DNA from: Symmachiella macrocystis
GTDB lineage: Bacteria > Planctomycetota > Planctomycetia > Planctomycetales > Planctomycetaceae
Assembly: GCF_007860075.1 (NCBI RefSeq)
Contig: NZ_SJPP01000001.1
Location: 372,001 to 436,000 of the forward strand
Length of the DNA stretch: 64,000 nt
Direction: 5' to 3'
Of the stretch, positions 1 through 9,495 are shown piece by piece (positions within the stretch are counted from its first letter, which is position 1; the number at the start of each line of letters is the position of its first letter). Position numbers and translations under genes: made by a program. Under the pieces are notes generated by a model, which ran no database searches, was not told where the DNA came from, and worked only from the letters and a program-made list of their open reading frames with translations.

Positions 1-105
1 GTCTCCACAAGCGCCCAGCGGAGCCAACAGAACCAGGGCCGACAACAATAAAGCTAGGGTGAGCGGAGAGGGCGGAAAATTGAGTTGTCGTGTCGGTCGA
101 TTCAT
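1..105 (-). CDS. Lipoprotein N-terminus (partial, runs off left edge)
   Basis: Only the first 35 codons are in the window. From the ATG at 105 they encode a basic N-region, a hydrophobic stretch rich in Leu and Ala, and a lipobox ending Pro-Leu-Gly-Ala-Cys with Cys at residue 33. This is a type II (lipoprotein) signal peptide, so the mature protein should be lipid-anchored. A GTG at 114 is an in-frame alternative start. The rest of the protein lies outside the window, so its function cannot be given. It is divergent from mreB across a 360-base spacer. Confidence 0.6.
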   Translation of the reverse strand, partial: MNRPTRQLNFPPSPLTLALLLSALVLLAPLGACGD

Positions 106-464
106 CGTACTCACAGTTGATTGCCGGGAAGGCGGCCTTATCTCGAAACGAATTGGCCGCAGTTTCTAATAACAATTAGACCTGCGCCGCCGTTTTAGGG
201 CAATGTCCGTTTGCCTGTGACCGCTTGCGAGTTTTGAGATACCGGTGCTGTTCAAAGTGCATCTTGCGAGAATTCGAGACAAGCGGTACAAATTGCGGAC
301 TTGCAAGTCACGTGACGGCTTTGATTTACAGATTAGACAGTACAAAGTGCACAGGTTGCGGACATCGTCGGTTCGTAACCTTCCAATTTTAATGTGGCGA
401 CTCGCGGGAATCCCCCTTCTCTGCCCGCAAGTCACGCCGCTCCTGACCCCGCCTAAGAGTACGG
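106..464. other. Divergent intergenic spacer upstream of mreB with short direct repeats
   Basis: No convincing gene is seen in these 359 bases; the overlapping ORFs on both strands resemble no family. Short repeated words occur: CTTGCGAG near 225 and 264, CAAAGTGCA/C near 253 and 342, and TTGCGGAC at 293 and 355, plus the palindrome TCACGTGA at 308-315. The spacer must hold the promoters of the leftward lipoprotein and the rightward mre operon. No consensus promoter was recognised. Confidence 0.4.
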
Positions 465-1508
465 ATGCTCGATAGATTTCGCAGATGGGCCTGCCCAGAC
501 CTGGCCATTGATCTCGGCACGGTCAATACATTGGTGGCAGTGCCCGGTGAAGGGATCGTCGTCAACGAACCGTCCGTTGTTGCCCTGCAAAAGGGAACAC
601 GCCGCGTTCTGGGGCAAGGTACGGCTGTTGGGAAACTCGCGCGACAGATGTTGGGGCGGACCCCCGATTCGATCGTGGCCGCCCGCCCGTTGCAAGATGG
701 TGTGATCACCGATTTTGAACTGTGCGAAGCGATGATGCGGTATTTCATGCGCAAGGCGAGTCGACAACGCCGTGGGTTGCGTCCCCGCGTGGTGATTGCG
801 GTTCCCGCGGGAATTACCCCGGTCGAACGCCGCGCGGTTTTTAACAGCGCCGAACGCGCCGGTGCGGGGCGCGTGTATGTGATTCCAGAACCGACGGCCG
901 CTTGTATCGGCGCGGGACTGCCCATTGCCGAACCGATGGCCAGCATGATTTGTGACATCGGCGGCGGAACGACCGAAGTTGCCGTGATGAGCCTGTCCGA
1001 CATCGTAGCAGGAACGTCGCTCAAAGTGGCCGGCGATGAAATGGATGCGGCGATTGTCGACTATATGAAACGAAATTTTTCCCTCAAAATTGGGATGCAG
1101 ACCGCTGAGAAACTCAAAATTGGTCTGGGAAATGCTTATCCGCTCGAACAAGAATTGACGCACGACGTGCGTGGGTTGGACACGATTAGCGGCGTCCCCC
1201 GTAAGGCGATGGTGACCAGTGAAGAGATCCGGCAGGCCTTGCTCGATCCGTTGGAGAAAATCATTGCCGGCGTGAAAAACGTGATTGAACAATGCGATCC
1301 GGAATTGGTTTCGGATCTGGTGGATAATGGATTGGTTCTCACCGGCGGCGGCGCGTTGCTGCGGGGTATTGATTCGTTGATGAACGAACAATTGGGAATC
1401 CCCGTACGGGTGATAGACGACCCGCTGACGACCGTTGCCCGCGGGACGGCAATTTGCGTCGAGCACCTGGCAAAATGGCGTGAAAGCCTGGACGCCGGTG
1501 ACGAGTAA
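465..1508 (+). CDS. mreB: Rod shape-determining protein MreB
   Basis: Bacterial actin homologue that forms membrane-associated filaments guiding the cell elongation machinery. The 347-aa length matches the family. The nucleotide-binding signatures are visible: phosphate-1 motif DLGT at residues 16-19, phosphate-2 motif DIGGGT at 164-169, and the adenosine-side LTGGG at about 292-296. It starts an operon with mreC (29 bases downstream), mreD and a class B penicillin-binding protein. The ATG at 465 places the DLGT motif at the usual distance from the N-terminus. The ribosome-binding site is weak. Confidence 0.96.
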   Translation: MLDRFRRWACPDLAIDLGTVNTLVAVPGEGIVVNEPSVVALQKGTRRVLGQGTAVGKLARQMLGRTPDSIVAARPLQDGVITDFELCEAMMRYFMRKASRQRRGLRPRVVIAVPAGITPVERRAVFNSAERAGAGRVYVIPEPTAACIGAGLPIAEPMASMICDIGGGTTEVAVMSLSDIVAGTSLKVAGDEMDAAIVDYMKRNFSLKIGMQTAEKLKIGLGNAYPLEQELTHDVRGLDTISGVPRKAMVTSEEIRQALLDPLEKIIAGVKNVIEQCDPELVSDLVDNGLVLTGGGALLRGIDSLMNEQLGIPVRVIDDPLTTVARGTAICVEHLAKWRESLDAGDE

Positions 1509-1537
1509 TCCGGAAGCAAAGGGAGCGGTCTCTAGGC

Positions 1538-2491
1538 GTGCGACAAAAACGTTCACAAATCGCGATTTGGCCAGCCGGTCTGCTCTGCCTGGTCGGGTTG
1601 GTGCTGGCAGCATCACCGGCGTCGACCGCAGCAGCGCTGCGCGTTCCGTTTCGTGATCTGCTCAGACCGGGACAACGCATTCTAGTGGACGTGCAACAGC
1701 GTGTGCGCGATTGGCGATCCGCTCCACAATTCCAAGCCGAGGAATACGCCGAGTTGGAACAGGTGCGGCACGATCTCGCCAGCGCTGAATTGCGCGAAAG
1801 AAAATTGCTGGCTGAGAATGCAACGCTCCAACAGGAACGCGACACATTGCAGGCGGAAATGCGAATTCCCATCGCCAAGCAAGGCAGTCTGCCGTTGGTC
1901 GTCCCCAATTTGTTAAGTGCGAATGTGTTGAGCAAAAAAACGGCCGACCACCTGCGTCAAGCGGTAGCCATCGATGTCGGAAATCGCGATGCCGTGGATC
2001 CGTTGGCGTACGTTTTAGATGGCGAACAACCGTTGTTGGACCAGGGTGCGACGACGGGGATCGAGCCTGGACAGGATGTCTACAGTGCGCGGAATGTGAT
2101 TGGCCGAGTGGACACGGTGGGGCGTTGGACCAGTTCCATTCGTTTGATCACCGATCCAGAATATCAAGCATTAGCGCGGCTGGCGCGCAAATCAGATCGC
2201 GGCATGCTTTGGGGAGCTGCGGGGCGTTTGGAAGGTGACGGAGCGGCGCATTGTCGGCTGCGGTCCATCGAGGCAACGCAGTTGGTCAGCGTGGGCGATT
2301 TGGTTTTTTCCGTGCAGGGAGACGGTGCCCTGCCCCATCCCATGTTTTACGGACGAGTGATTGAAGCGGAACTGCGACCCGGTGCGGTGGAATGGGACAT
2401 CCGCATCGAACCGGCGGGTAATCTTGACGCGCTGCGCAGCGTGCATGTTTTGCGTCAAAGTCTCAACCCGCTGCGAATGATGGCACAATAA
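1538..2491 (+). CDS. mreC: Rod shape-determining protein MreC
   Basis: Bitopic inner-membrane protein that links MreB filaments to periplasmic peptidoglycan synthases. The 317-aa product has an N-terminal membrane segment at about residues 10-32, a charged coiled coil at about 60-110 (Glu/Arg/Leu-rich, with REKLLAENATL-like heptads), then the two-lobed beta domain typical of MreC. It starts with GTG just after mreB; a purine-rich GGGAGCGG stretch lies upstream. The order mreB-mreC-mreD supports the call. Confidence 0.9.
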   Translation: MRQKRSQIAIWPAGLLCLVGLVLAASPASTAAALRVPFRDLLRPGQRILVDVQQRVRDWRSAPQFQAEEYAELEQVRHDLASAELRERKLLAENATLQQERDTLQAEMRIPIAKQGSLPLVVPNLLSANVLSKKTADHLRQAVAIDVGNRDAVDPLAYVLDGEQPLLDQGATTGIEPGQDVYSARNVIGRVDTVGRWTSSIRLITDPEYQALARLARKSDRGMLWGAAGRLEGDGAAHCRLRSIEATQLVSVGDLVFSVQGDGALPHPMFYGRVIEAELRPGAVEWDIRIEPAGNLDALRSVHVLRQSLNPLRMMAQ

Positions 2492-2513
2492 ATTAAGGAA
2501 AAAAGGGATTCGC

Positions 2514-3050
2514 GTGCAGGTACTGTTTTGGGTGATCGGGACATATGTCCTACTGGTTTTGCAAACGACGCTCAGCCCGTCGATCGCTCTTGGACCGTTC
2601 ACACCAAACCTACTCATCGCGCTGTGCGTGCCCTGTTTTTATCGACGTCGATCGCAATGGGCGGTCTGCGGCGCGGCGGTTTGGGGACTGGCGGTCGATG
2701 CGATGGGGACGGGACCTATGGGAATCAACATGATTGGTTTTACGCTGGTGGCCGTGCTGCTCCAACAGACCGAGCCACGGAAAACGATTTCACCCATGCG
2801 AATTCTTCTCACGGCCGCAGCGGCGGTAGTAATGCTCTGCGGGATCGAGATCGCCGCCAATTGGCCGTTGCGGAGGTTGGTCGAGCATGCTCAACAGTTG
2901 GGTGTTTTGTGGGCCGGCAATGCACTCTATACCTTCGCCATTGCGACAGCCTCGATTTTGGCGCACAACATCCTGCTCCGCGGCACGCGACACCTCACTG
3001 GGCATGAGGCTCAGGACCGGCAGTGGAGTCGGCCGGCGATTCCCTGGTAA
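2514..3050 (+). CDS. mreD: Rod shape-determining protein MreD
   Basis: Small polytopic membrane protein of the elongasome. The 178-aa product is almost entirely hydrophobic, with about five predicted membrane segments and a Gly-Pro-Met-Gly-rich loop in the middle. Sequence conservation of MreD is low, so the call rests on size, topology and position between mreC and the PBP2 gene. It starts with GTG 22 bases after mreC, preceded by an AAGGAAAAAAGGGA purine tract. It ends two bases before the PBP2 ATG. Confidence 0.85.
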   Translation: MQVLFWVIGTYVLLVLQTTLSPSIALGPFTPNLLIALCVPCFYRRRSQWAVCGAAVWGLAVDAMGTGPMGINMIGFTLVAVLLQQTEPRKTISPMRILLTAAAAVVMLCGIEIAANWPLRRLVEHAQQLGVLWAGNALYTFAIATASILAHNILLRGTRHLTGHEAQDRQWSRPAIPW

Positions 3051-3052
3051 TC

Positions 3053-5326
3053 ATGTGGAAATCCAAAACACCAACTATGCGGAATCGTGTCACAAGTTTC
3101 GATACGACGAGGTCCACAGCGACCTCCGCCTGGACGCCTGACGAAAATCCCCGGGGGAGATTGTGGGGTCTGTTCGCCGGGGTCTTGGTGTTGTTGTCAA
3201 TTGTGATCGTCCGCGTGGCCTATTTGCAGGTTCACTTGGCCGATGGATATCAACAAGATTTCGCCACGATCAGCGAAACCGTCGAATCGATGCCCAGTCG
3301 GGATGCGCGGATTGTCAGCGCGGATGGACTGGTTTTGGCCCAAGATGTGGGCTATTTCCAAGTGGCGGCATATTATCGCTGGCTGGAATCTCCTCCCGAC
3401 CCAAAATGGTTGCGGATGAAGGCCCGCGAACGGCTCACGCGTGGACAGCGTCGCGACGCGCAACTTGTGGAAGCCGCCGAGTTGGAAGTCCTTGCACAGC
3501 AAAAACGCATGTGGAAGGAATTGGCTGCGCTGAGTGGAATGGATGAAAAGGAGCTCACCCAGCGCAGAGGCGACATCCAGCGACGTGTGGAACGGATCGT
3601 TGAGTTGGTTGAAAAACGGCGCGAGGAACGATTTGAGGAGGAACAGTCGTCGGAGACTGCTTCGTCGTCGGATCAATCTGGTCAATCCGCTTGGCAACGT
3701 GGCTGGAACGCCTTTGTGAAGGCATTGACTACTGCTCCGGATCGTGGACGGCTCGATCCGATTGTTGTGCGGGAACAACAGGACTACCACACGATCCTGT
3801 TTGAAATCGATCTCAAACGTGGAATGCATATCGAAGCGCATCCGGAACGGTTTCCCGGACTGAAGCTGGTCGAATCGACGCGGCGACGTTATCCGCACGG
3901 GGAATTGGCGGCACACGTCATCGGCTATCGCCAACCAATCAGCGGCGAGGCATTGGCGGAGCGGCAAGCGCGCTTCGGCTCGGCGGATCCGTTGGACTAT
4001 CGGGCGGGAGACCGAATCGGCAAGACGGGAATCGAGCGGGCTTATGAACGGCAATTGCACGGTTTGCGGGGACAGCGGCGGAGGTTTCTAAGCCACCGCG
4101 GGGAAATCATTCGCACCGAAATTGAACGCAAACCGATGGTACGCCCCGACGTCAACTTGACGTTGGACACGCGGTTGCAACGTCATGCGGAACAACTGTT
4201 GGACGCGGCACTGAATCGTCGCCCTGCAGTAACTGAGGAAGCGGAAAAGGATGAGTTGCCGATTCCAGCCGGCGGCGCGATCGTGGCGTTGGACGTGCAT
4301 TCTGGAGCCATCCTGGCAGCGGCCTCGGCGCCAAGGTTTGATTTGGACCTGTTGGCCCAAGGCGATCAAGAGGTGTTTGAAGCCGCACGAAAGGATCAGC
4401 GCAGTCCCTTTTTACCACGGGTGACCCGCATGACGCTGCCCCCCGGATCGGTTTTTAAAACATTGACTGCCGCGGCGGTGCTAGAAAGTGGTGCGATCGG
4501 TGTGCATCAGGATTTCTTTTGCCAAGGGTATCTGGATGATCCGGAGCATCATCGTTGCTATATCTTCCGGCATTACGGTGTGGGGCATGGTCACATCGAT
4601 TTACAGGCGGCGCTGGAGCAATCGTGCAACGTTTATTTCTATTCCGCTGCGCGGCGGAGCGGACCGCAGCCGATTGTGGACTGGGCCGCCCGGTTGGGCT
4701 TCGGGCAACCAACGGGGATTGATTTGCCGGGCGAACGGGGCGGCAATGTCCCCACGTTGAAGTCAGGCAGCGGACGTAATGGACGTTGGCAAATCGCCGA
4801 CACCTTGGGACTGGCCATCGGTCAATCGTCGTTGACGGTCACACCGCTACAGATTGCCCGCTTGATGGCGGTCGTGGCCAACGGTGGATATCTGGTCACA
4901 CCACATCTGGTCAGCCATGTTGGGGCGATACATGCGGCGGGCAATGAGTCTGAAACCGAGTACGATTGGGCAGTCAGAAATCCGCACCGCGTGGCGGGGC
5001 TGTCGGGTGAAACGTTGGAGCAAATTCACGCCGGTCTGGTGCGTGTCGTCGAGGAATCGCATGGAACGGGATATAAAACCGTCCGCCTGCCGGGTGTAGC
5101 GATTGCCGGAAAAACGGGGACGGCTGAAGTCGGAGCCAATCGCGCGGACCACGCGTGGTTTGCCGGATACGCACCAGCTGAGCAACCACAAGTTGCGTTT
5201 GTGGTTGTATTGCAACACGCTGGATCAGGCGGCCATGCTGCGGGACCATTGGCGCGCGAATTCGTGCGCAAACTGGTGGAATTAGATTTCGTCGAAGGCA
5301 AACTCGAATTGGCCTCAGGCGAATAA
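3053..5326 (+). CDS. mrdA: Penicillin-binding protein 2 (class B transpeptidase), with an unusual charged insert
   Basis: D,D-transpeptidase of the elongation complex. The catalytic motifs are intact: SVFK at residues 466-469 (nucleophile Ser466), SCN at 524-526 and KTG at 687-689 within KTGT. One membrane segment lies at about residues 35-60, followed by the dimerisation domain. At 757 aa it is longer than the usual 600-650 aa. The excess is a strongly charged, coiled-coil-like stretch with a Ser/Gln-rich end at about residues 122-243. The ATG at 3053 directly follows the mreD stop; a GTG at 3023 would overlap mreD and is less likely. No rodA follows in this cluster. Confidence 0.93.
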   Translation: MWKSKTPTMRNRVTSFDTTRSTATSAWTPDENPRGRLWGLFAGVLVLLSIVIVRVAYLQVHLADGYQQDFATISETVESMPSRDARIVSADGLVLAQDVGYFQVAAYYRWLESPPDPKWLRMKARERLTRGQRRDAQLVEAAELEVLAQQKRMWKELAALSGMDEKELTQRRGDIQRRVERIVELVEKRREERFEEEQSSETASSSDQSGQSAWQRGWNAFVKALTTAPDRGRLDPIVVREQQDYHTILFEIDLKRGMHIEAHPERFPGLKLVESTRRRYPHGELAAHVIGYRQPISGEALAERQARFGSADPLDYRAGDRIGKTGIERAYERQLHGLRGQRRRFLSHRGEIIRTEIERKPMVRPDVNLTLDTRLQRHAEQLLDAALNRRPAVTEEAEKDELPIPAGGAIVALDVHSGAILAAASAPRFDLDLLAQGDQEVFEAARKDQRSPFLPRVTRMTLPPGSVFKTLTAAAVLESGAIGVHQDFFCQGYLDDPEHHRCYIFRHYGVGHGHIDLQAALEQSCNVYFYSAARRSGPQPIVDWAARLGFGQPTGIDLPGERGGNVPTLKSGSGRNGRWQIADTLGLAIGQSSLTVTPLQIARLMAVVANGGYLVTPHLVSHVGAIHAAGNESETEYDWAVRNPHRVAGLSGETLEQIHAGLVRVVEESHGTGYKTVRLPGVAIAGKTGTAEVGANRADHAWFAGYAPAEQPQVAFVVVLQHAGSGGHAAGPLAREFVRKLVELDFVEGKLELASGE

Positions 5327-5338
5327 CACTCCCTCCCC

Positions 5339-5773
5339 TTAGGCGCAGTTCACGCAATGCCCTTTGAGTAGTACTTCGCTAATGTCGGCAATGCCGGCCC
5401 ATTCTTTTTTCTTGGTGGGCGTGATTTTCACATCGCCCAAACAGGTGACTGACCCGCAAGAGACGCAGACGAAGTGCGGATGTTCGCCATCGTGCCCGGC
5501 TCCCTCGCCGCGGACCTCAAATCGCCAAACGTGATCGCCCAATTCGGACCGCGACACAATGCCCGCATCGGTGAGGTCGATCAGGTTGCGATAGACGGTC
5601 GCTTTATCAAAGCCTTGCGGAACAAGTTCTGTGGCAATTTCCGCGTGCGTCAACGGTGCAGAGGCGGCTTGCATATGTTGCAATACGGCAATCCGCGCGG
5701 AAGTGCTCCGCAACCCGGTTCCACGAATCCGGGCACGTATAGCAGCGACTTCATCGGCATGCGAATCAGCCAT
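5339..5773 (-). CDS. Fur-family metal-responsive transcriptional regulator
   Basis: DNA-binding repressor of the Fur/Zur/PerR superfamily, 144 aa. The N-terminal winged helix covers about residues 12-85, including a recognition-helix region resembling FDKATVYRNL. The C-terminal metal/dimer domain has a His-rich stretch followed by two CxxC pairs (CVSC and CVNC), which would bind structural zinc. The metal or peroxide sensed cannot be told from the sequence. It converges with the PBP2 gene, the two stops lying 12 bases apart. The porin gene is the next gene on the same strand, but a common regulon is only a guess. Confidence 0.9.
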   Translation of the reverse strand: MADSHADEVAAIRARIRGTGLRSTSARIAVLQHMQAASAPLTHAEIATELVPQGFDKATVYRNLIDLTDAGIVSRSELGDHVWRFEVRGEGAGHDGEHPHFVCVSCGSVTCLGDVKITPTKKKEWAGIADISEVLLKGHCVNCA

Positions 5774-6098
5774 GGTAGGCGGGGTTCCTGAACGAATAAT
5801 TAATAATTGGAAAACGGGCAGCAGAGGACATTGGCCCTTACGGTATCAGATTGCGGCGCTGATTCCGAGCGAGAATTCTTTGCGGCGAGAGGTAAACCGT
5901 CCCTTACATTGCTCCCTTCGTTACCAGGCTTCGCTTTACCTGAGAAGATCCTTGACTTGGCGTGCTGGGTTCGAATACGCAAGGGCGTTGGCAGCGATAA
6001 TCATGCAGCTACCATAGCACGTGTACCTGTGCACCACTAACGTAATCTCGTCATGCACGGCACGACCTACGGAACTTCGAGGGGAAGTTTTGGACTTC
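5774..6098. other. Intergenic region between fur-type gene and porin gene
   Basis: About 325 bases with no supported gene. Several ORFs cross it in different frames but none resembles a protein family. A GGTTCGAA word at 5968-5975 recalls a tRNA T-loop, but no cloverleaf can be drawn. The region should contain the promoter of the Fur-type gene, and the 3' end of the porin transcript. Confidence 0.4.
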
Positions 6099-7598
6099 CT
6101 ATGGCAAATAGAACCCGAAACTCGATTGGATGCGATTCGCCTCACCCCGGCTTCCATCAGCGTCTTCTCGGGTTCCAAATAGATATTCGACGCCCACAAA
6201 AAATCGCTCCGTCGGATTCCAAATTACATTTGCAGCCAGATACGTCGTCTCTCGTAAGGAATCGGCCGACTGGAAGTCGGAGGGGTACAAGCGACTTTGG
6301 CTGTAAATGAAGTTCGACATTAGATCCTCAGTCCAGTTGTGCTTGTAGCCCACCAGCCAACCGAACGTGGGCAACAAAAAGGCGGACGTGGGACCGGTCG
6401 GGGCAACATCGGGCAGGCCGCGATAACTTCCGATGCCGTCGCCGAACAAGATTTGATAATAGGCGGCGTCGCTTTCGGTCGGTTGGATGTAACCGGTGAA
6501 GTTGAATCCCCAGGCGGTTTCCGAACTCACGCGTTCGCCGACCGGTTGAAAGCCAATTTGGCGAACAACACCGGCTGCCTGCAGTTGCACATCATCGGTC
6601 GTGTACCGCAAATGAGTAACCAGATCCGGAGACTCGGTCCGCTGTTCCCCTTGTACCATTTCCGGCAGTTCAAAGATAACTTGCGGATTTTCCAGAGCTG
6701 TGGCCCATGTGAGCTCTTCGATAAAAATCGATTCCGTCCAGCGAATCTGCGCCTGTCTGCGCGAGACTCCCGAGACCGGACCTTCGAAATCGAGTGTCTG
6801 TGGCAATGACCGCATGTCGGTAAACGTCGTCCAGGTTTGGCCGACAATGATCCTGCCCATCTCGCCGTAGGCATGGCGGAGGCGGAAGCGATTTCCTTCG
6901 CTGAAGAAGTCCCCTTCGATGTACGCCCGTGCCGTCCCATATTCGGTCGGCCACCGCGTATCAAAACTCAGCCGCGACGTGTTGGCCTGAAAATGCGTGT
7001 TCTGTCGTGGGGGGGCTCCGATGGGAATCGTGGACGGATTAAAGGTGTCTTGCGAGTCGATCGGATCAAAGTCGTGAATCAAGTCGACTTTGACAAAACC
7101 GCCAATCTTCATCGCGGCCCCCTCGCCTTCGATGATGATTCCTTCGTCAAAATCCGGTGAGCGATAAAACCGCGCTCCGCGACTATCAAAGGGGACTTCC
7201 CCCTCGAATTCCTGGTTGGTGAAGCGCGGATCAAGATTCTGACCGTCGACAACTTGAAGCGAATCCATGAACGAAGACCCCTGTTGCCAGGAACGCCGAA
7301 CAAAACTCGTTTGCAGCGTGGATTCTTCCTCCGGGAGAGTCGCTTCCCCAATTTGAACAACGCCCGCCTCTCCGGCAGCCTCAACCGATTGGGACGTTCC
7401 CAATTCCTCGAGTCGTCGCCTGAGACCGCGCAGTTCCGATTCTGCCGTATCGATTCGTTCTGAGAGAGCCGAGACCGAATCACGCTCGGAATTTTGAGAT
7501 CGGTCATCACCAAGCGCAAATGCGCATTGCCCCAACAACACTCCGGCAAGCAGCATTGTTCGCAGAATGAAAGTCGTTGCGCGGCTGATGTACGGCAT
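6099..7598 (-). CDS. DcaP-like outer-membrane porin
   Basis: Probable outer-membrane beta-barrel of the DcaP-like trimeric porin family. The 499-aa product starts with a signal peptide ending near ALG-DD, then a short coiled-coil segment (about residues 35-65, SALSERIDTAESELRGLRRR-like), an N-terminal plug region, and a barrel that begins near KIGGFVKVDLIHDF, a stretch typical of the family. It ends in Phe-Gly-Phe-Tyr-Leu-Pro rather than in a plain aromatic residue. The ATG at 7598 is chosen because it puts the hydrophobic signal at the N-terminus; the longer frame to 7682 adds an unlikely extension. The substrate is unknown. Confidence 0.85.
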   Translation of the reverse strand: MPYISRATTFILRTMLLAGVLLGQCAFALGDDRSQNSERDSVSALSERIDTAESELRGLRRRLEELGTSQSVEAAGEAGVVQIGEATLPEEESTLQTSFVRRSWQQGSSFMDSLQVVDGQNLDPRFTNQEFEGEVPFDSRGARFYRSPDFDEGIIIEGEGAAMKIGGFVKVDLIHDFDPIDSQDTFNPSTIPIGAPPRQNTHFQANTSRLSFDTRWPTEYGTARAYIEGDFFSEGNRFRLRHAYGEMGRIIVGQTWTTFTDMRSLPQTLDFEGPVSGVSRRQAQIRWTESIFIEELTWATALENPQVIFELPEMVQGEQRTESPDLVTHLRYTTDDVQLQAAGVVRQIGFQPVGERVSSETAWGFNFTGYIQPTESDAAYYQILFGDGIGSYRGLPDVAPTGPTSAFLLPTFGWLVGYKHNWTEDLMSNFIYSQSRLYPSDFQSADSLRETTYLAANVIWNPTERFFVGVEYLFGTREDADGSRGEANRIQSSFGFYLP

Positions 7599-7813
7599 TG
7601 CGCAGTAATTTATTGAAAGTATTGAGATGCAGCGAGGCAAATCGCGCTGAAGTGGAGAGGACGTCACTTCCAATCTCGACACTTAACGATGTTTGACTTT
7701 AACGGTTATAGCGGTTAGGCGGACGATGATCTCATGTGCCGCCGGGTGCTGACATTTGCAGTCATGACAACCCGTGGGGAGTTTCGTCATGAAACAGAAT
7801 GGCCGAAGCGGTA

Positions 7814-9487
7814 TCACCGAGTGCGATACCGGCGGTAATACTCCCACCCCGGTAAAAAGAAGCAGGCCGCTGAGACCACGCCGAAAATTGAGATGCTGTA
7901 GGTCGGGAACTGTGCCATCACTGCTGCCGTGGCGAACAGTGCGGCGGACTGCACATAGAAGCGGCCGGAGAGGATCCCCGCTTTGACGGCGAAGACCATG
8001 CCGGTGATCAGGCCCAACACCGGTGAGAGTTCCAGCACCGTGAGCCCCATCAAATATTCGACCAGATACAACAGCGTGCTAGCGACCATGCTCGAACCCC
8101 AGACGTGGGCAACTTGGCGTTCGACAAAGGTGATCGGTCCGGAGCGGCGGCGGAGATTCCAGAAGACGGCAGCCCATGTTCCCAGTCCGAAGACCCAGGC
8201 CGCCAAATAGGGCAGCCGCGATTCGATGCCGCTCAGTTGCATCCAATTGGTGAGCAAACAGAGCACCAGCAGCACCAGGCTATGCCACATCCACAGCACG
8301 CCCCAGTTTTCCAGCACCGAAGCATGGTGCGTCTCGCGAAACAATCGGCCCACGATTTGTGTGATGTGCGAGGAGCGGGCGGAGATCGGTTCGTGACGTA
8401 GGTACGCCTGTAGGTCGTCGGCCAATTCGTCAGCCATTGAATAACGCAGGTCAATCGGCTTTTGCAGACATTTGAGCGCAATCAATTCCAAGTCGGGATC
8501 GACTGCCGGATTCAAGACGCGGGGCGGCAATGGGTCTTGTTCGAGGACCAGCAATAACGTATCGACGGGCGTTGCTGCCTGAAACGGTGGGCGACCGGTG
8601 AGCATGTGATACAGCACCGCTCCCAGGCTATAGACGTCGCCAGCCGGGCCGATGTCCCCGCGATTCCCGGCAGCCTGTTCGGGGGCCATGTAACTCGGAC
8701 TGCCGACGATCGCGCCGCTGTGGGTGAGGCTTTGAGCCATCGTCCGCGGGTCATCAGTAGCGCGCATCTGTTTGGCCAAGCCGAAGTCGGTGACGTGTGG
8801 CCGGCCATCGGTATCGATGAGGATGTTCGCCGGTTTTAAATCGCGATGTAGCACTCCGCCGGCGTGAGCGGCAGCGATGGCGCGACAGACGGGGAGTAAC
8901 AATTCCGCTGCCGCTTTTGAGGAAAGCGGCCCGGCAACAAGTCGTTGCGACAGGGTTTCGCCCGGGATGTACTTCATGCTGAAGTAGGGCCGACCCTCGT
9001 GTTCGCCGACTTCTAAGAGCGGAACGATGTGCGGATGATCGAGCCGCGCCGCCGCTTCGGCTTCGCCGCGAAACCGCGCCAGGTCGATGGCGGAAGCCAT
9101 GTCGCCGCGGAGAATCATCTTCAAAGCGACTGTTCGGCCTAAACTGTTTTGCCGGGCCTTATAAACGACCCCCATTCCGCCGCGCCCCAATTCGGACAAC
9201 AATTCGTAATCACCGATCGTCTTGCCGATTTGTGACGGGAGAGGCGATGGATTGTCGCCGTTCTCGGGACTGTCGACCGTCAGCGACAGGTCCGCTTCGA
9301 GCAAGGCCGCTGCGACGGAGCCCAGGTCGTCGGCGATCATGGCGGTCGTCCAGAGCTCGCGCAACTCATCGGCTAGATCGGGATATTCAGCGGCAACCTG
9401 TTCGATGTCGACCTGCCCGCCATCGCGGGTGCGCAGCAATAGCTCATCGATCAGTTGCGCCAAACGGGCTTCGCGGTCGTCGGACAT
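7814..9487 (-). CDS. Membrane-anchored Ser/Thr protein kinase (Hanks type)
   Basis: Cytoplasmic protein kinase joined to a membrane domain, 557 aa. Kinase motifs are complete: Gly-rich loop GRGGMG near residue 101, ATP-binding Lys123 in VALK, catalytic HRDLKPAN with Asp216, and DFG with Asp234. Residues 1-80 form an acidic helical leader, as in many planctomycete kinases. After about residue 385 come several hydrophobic segments (roughly six). This multi-pass C-terminus without an obvious sensor domain suggests membrane tethering. It follows the antiporter gene on the same strand with a 105-base gap that contains a dispersed repeat. A functional link between the two is possible but not shown. 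Confidence 0.93.
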   Translation of the reverse strand: MSDDREARLAQLIDELLLRTRDGGQVDIEQVAAEYPDLADELRELWTTAMIADDLGSVAAALLEADLSLTVDSPENGDNPSPLPSQIGKTIGDYELLSELGRGGMGVVYKARQNSLGRTVALKMILRGDMASAIDLARFRGEAEAAARLDHPHIVPLLEVGEHEGRPYFSMKYIPGETLSQRLVAGPLSSKAAAELLLPVCRAIAAAHAGGVLHRDLKPANILIDTDGRPHVTDFGLAKQMRATDDPRTMAQSLTHSGAIVGSPSYMAPEQAAGNRGDIGPAGDVYSLGAVLYHMLTGRPPFQAATPVDTLLLVLEQDPLPPRVLNPAVDPDLELIALKCLQKPIDLRYSMADELADDLQAYLRHEPISARSSHITQIVGRLFRETHHASVLENWGVLWMWHSLVLLVLCLLTNWMQLSGIESRLPYLAAWVFGLGTWAAVFWNLRRRSGPITFVERQVAHVWGSSMVASTLLYLVEYLMGLTVLELSPVLGLITGMVFAVKAGILSGRFYVQSAALFATAAVMAQFPTYSISIFGVVSAACFFLPGWEYYRRYRTR

Positions 9488-9495
9488 GTTTTAGG

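Noticed and set aside
453-1616. Long minus-strand ORF (387 codons) opposite mreB
   Set aside because: It is the antisense shadow of mreB, arising from the GC-rich third codon positions; no family features.
5968-5975. tRNA T-loop-like GGTTCGAA
   Set aside because: The flanking bases cannot form the T-stem, and no acceptor or anticodon arm fits.
5800-6199. Several short ORFs between the Fur-type and porin genes
   Set aside because: No ribosome-binding sites, no recognisable motifs, and they overlap each other or run into the porin gene in other frames.
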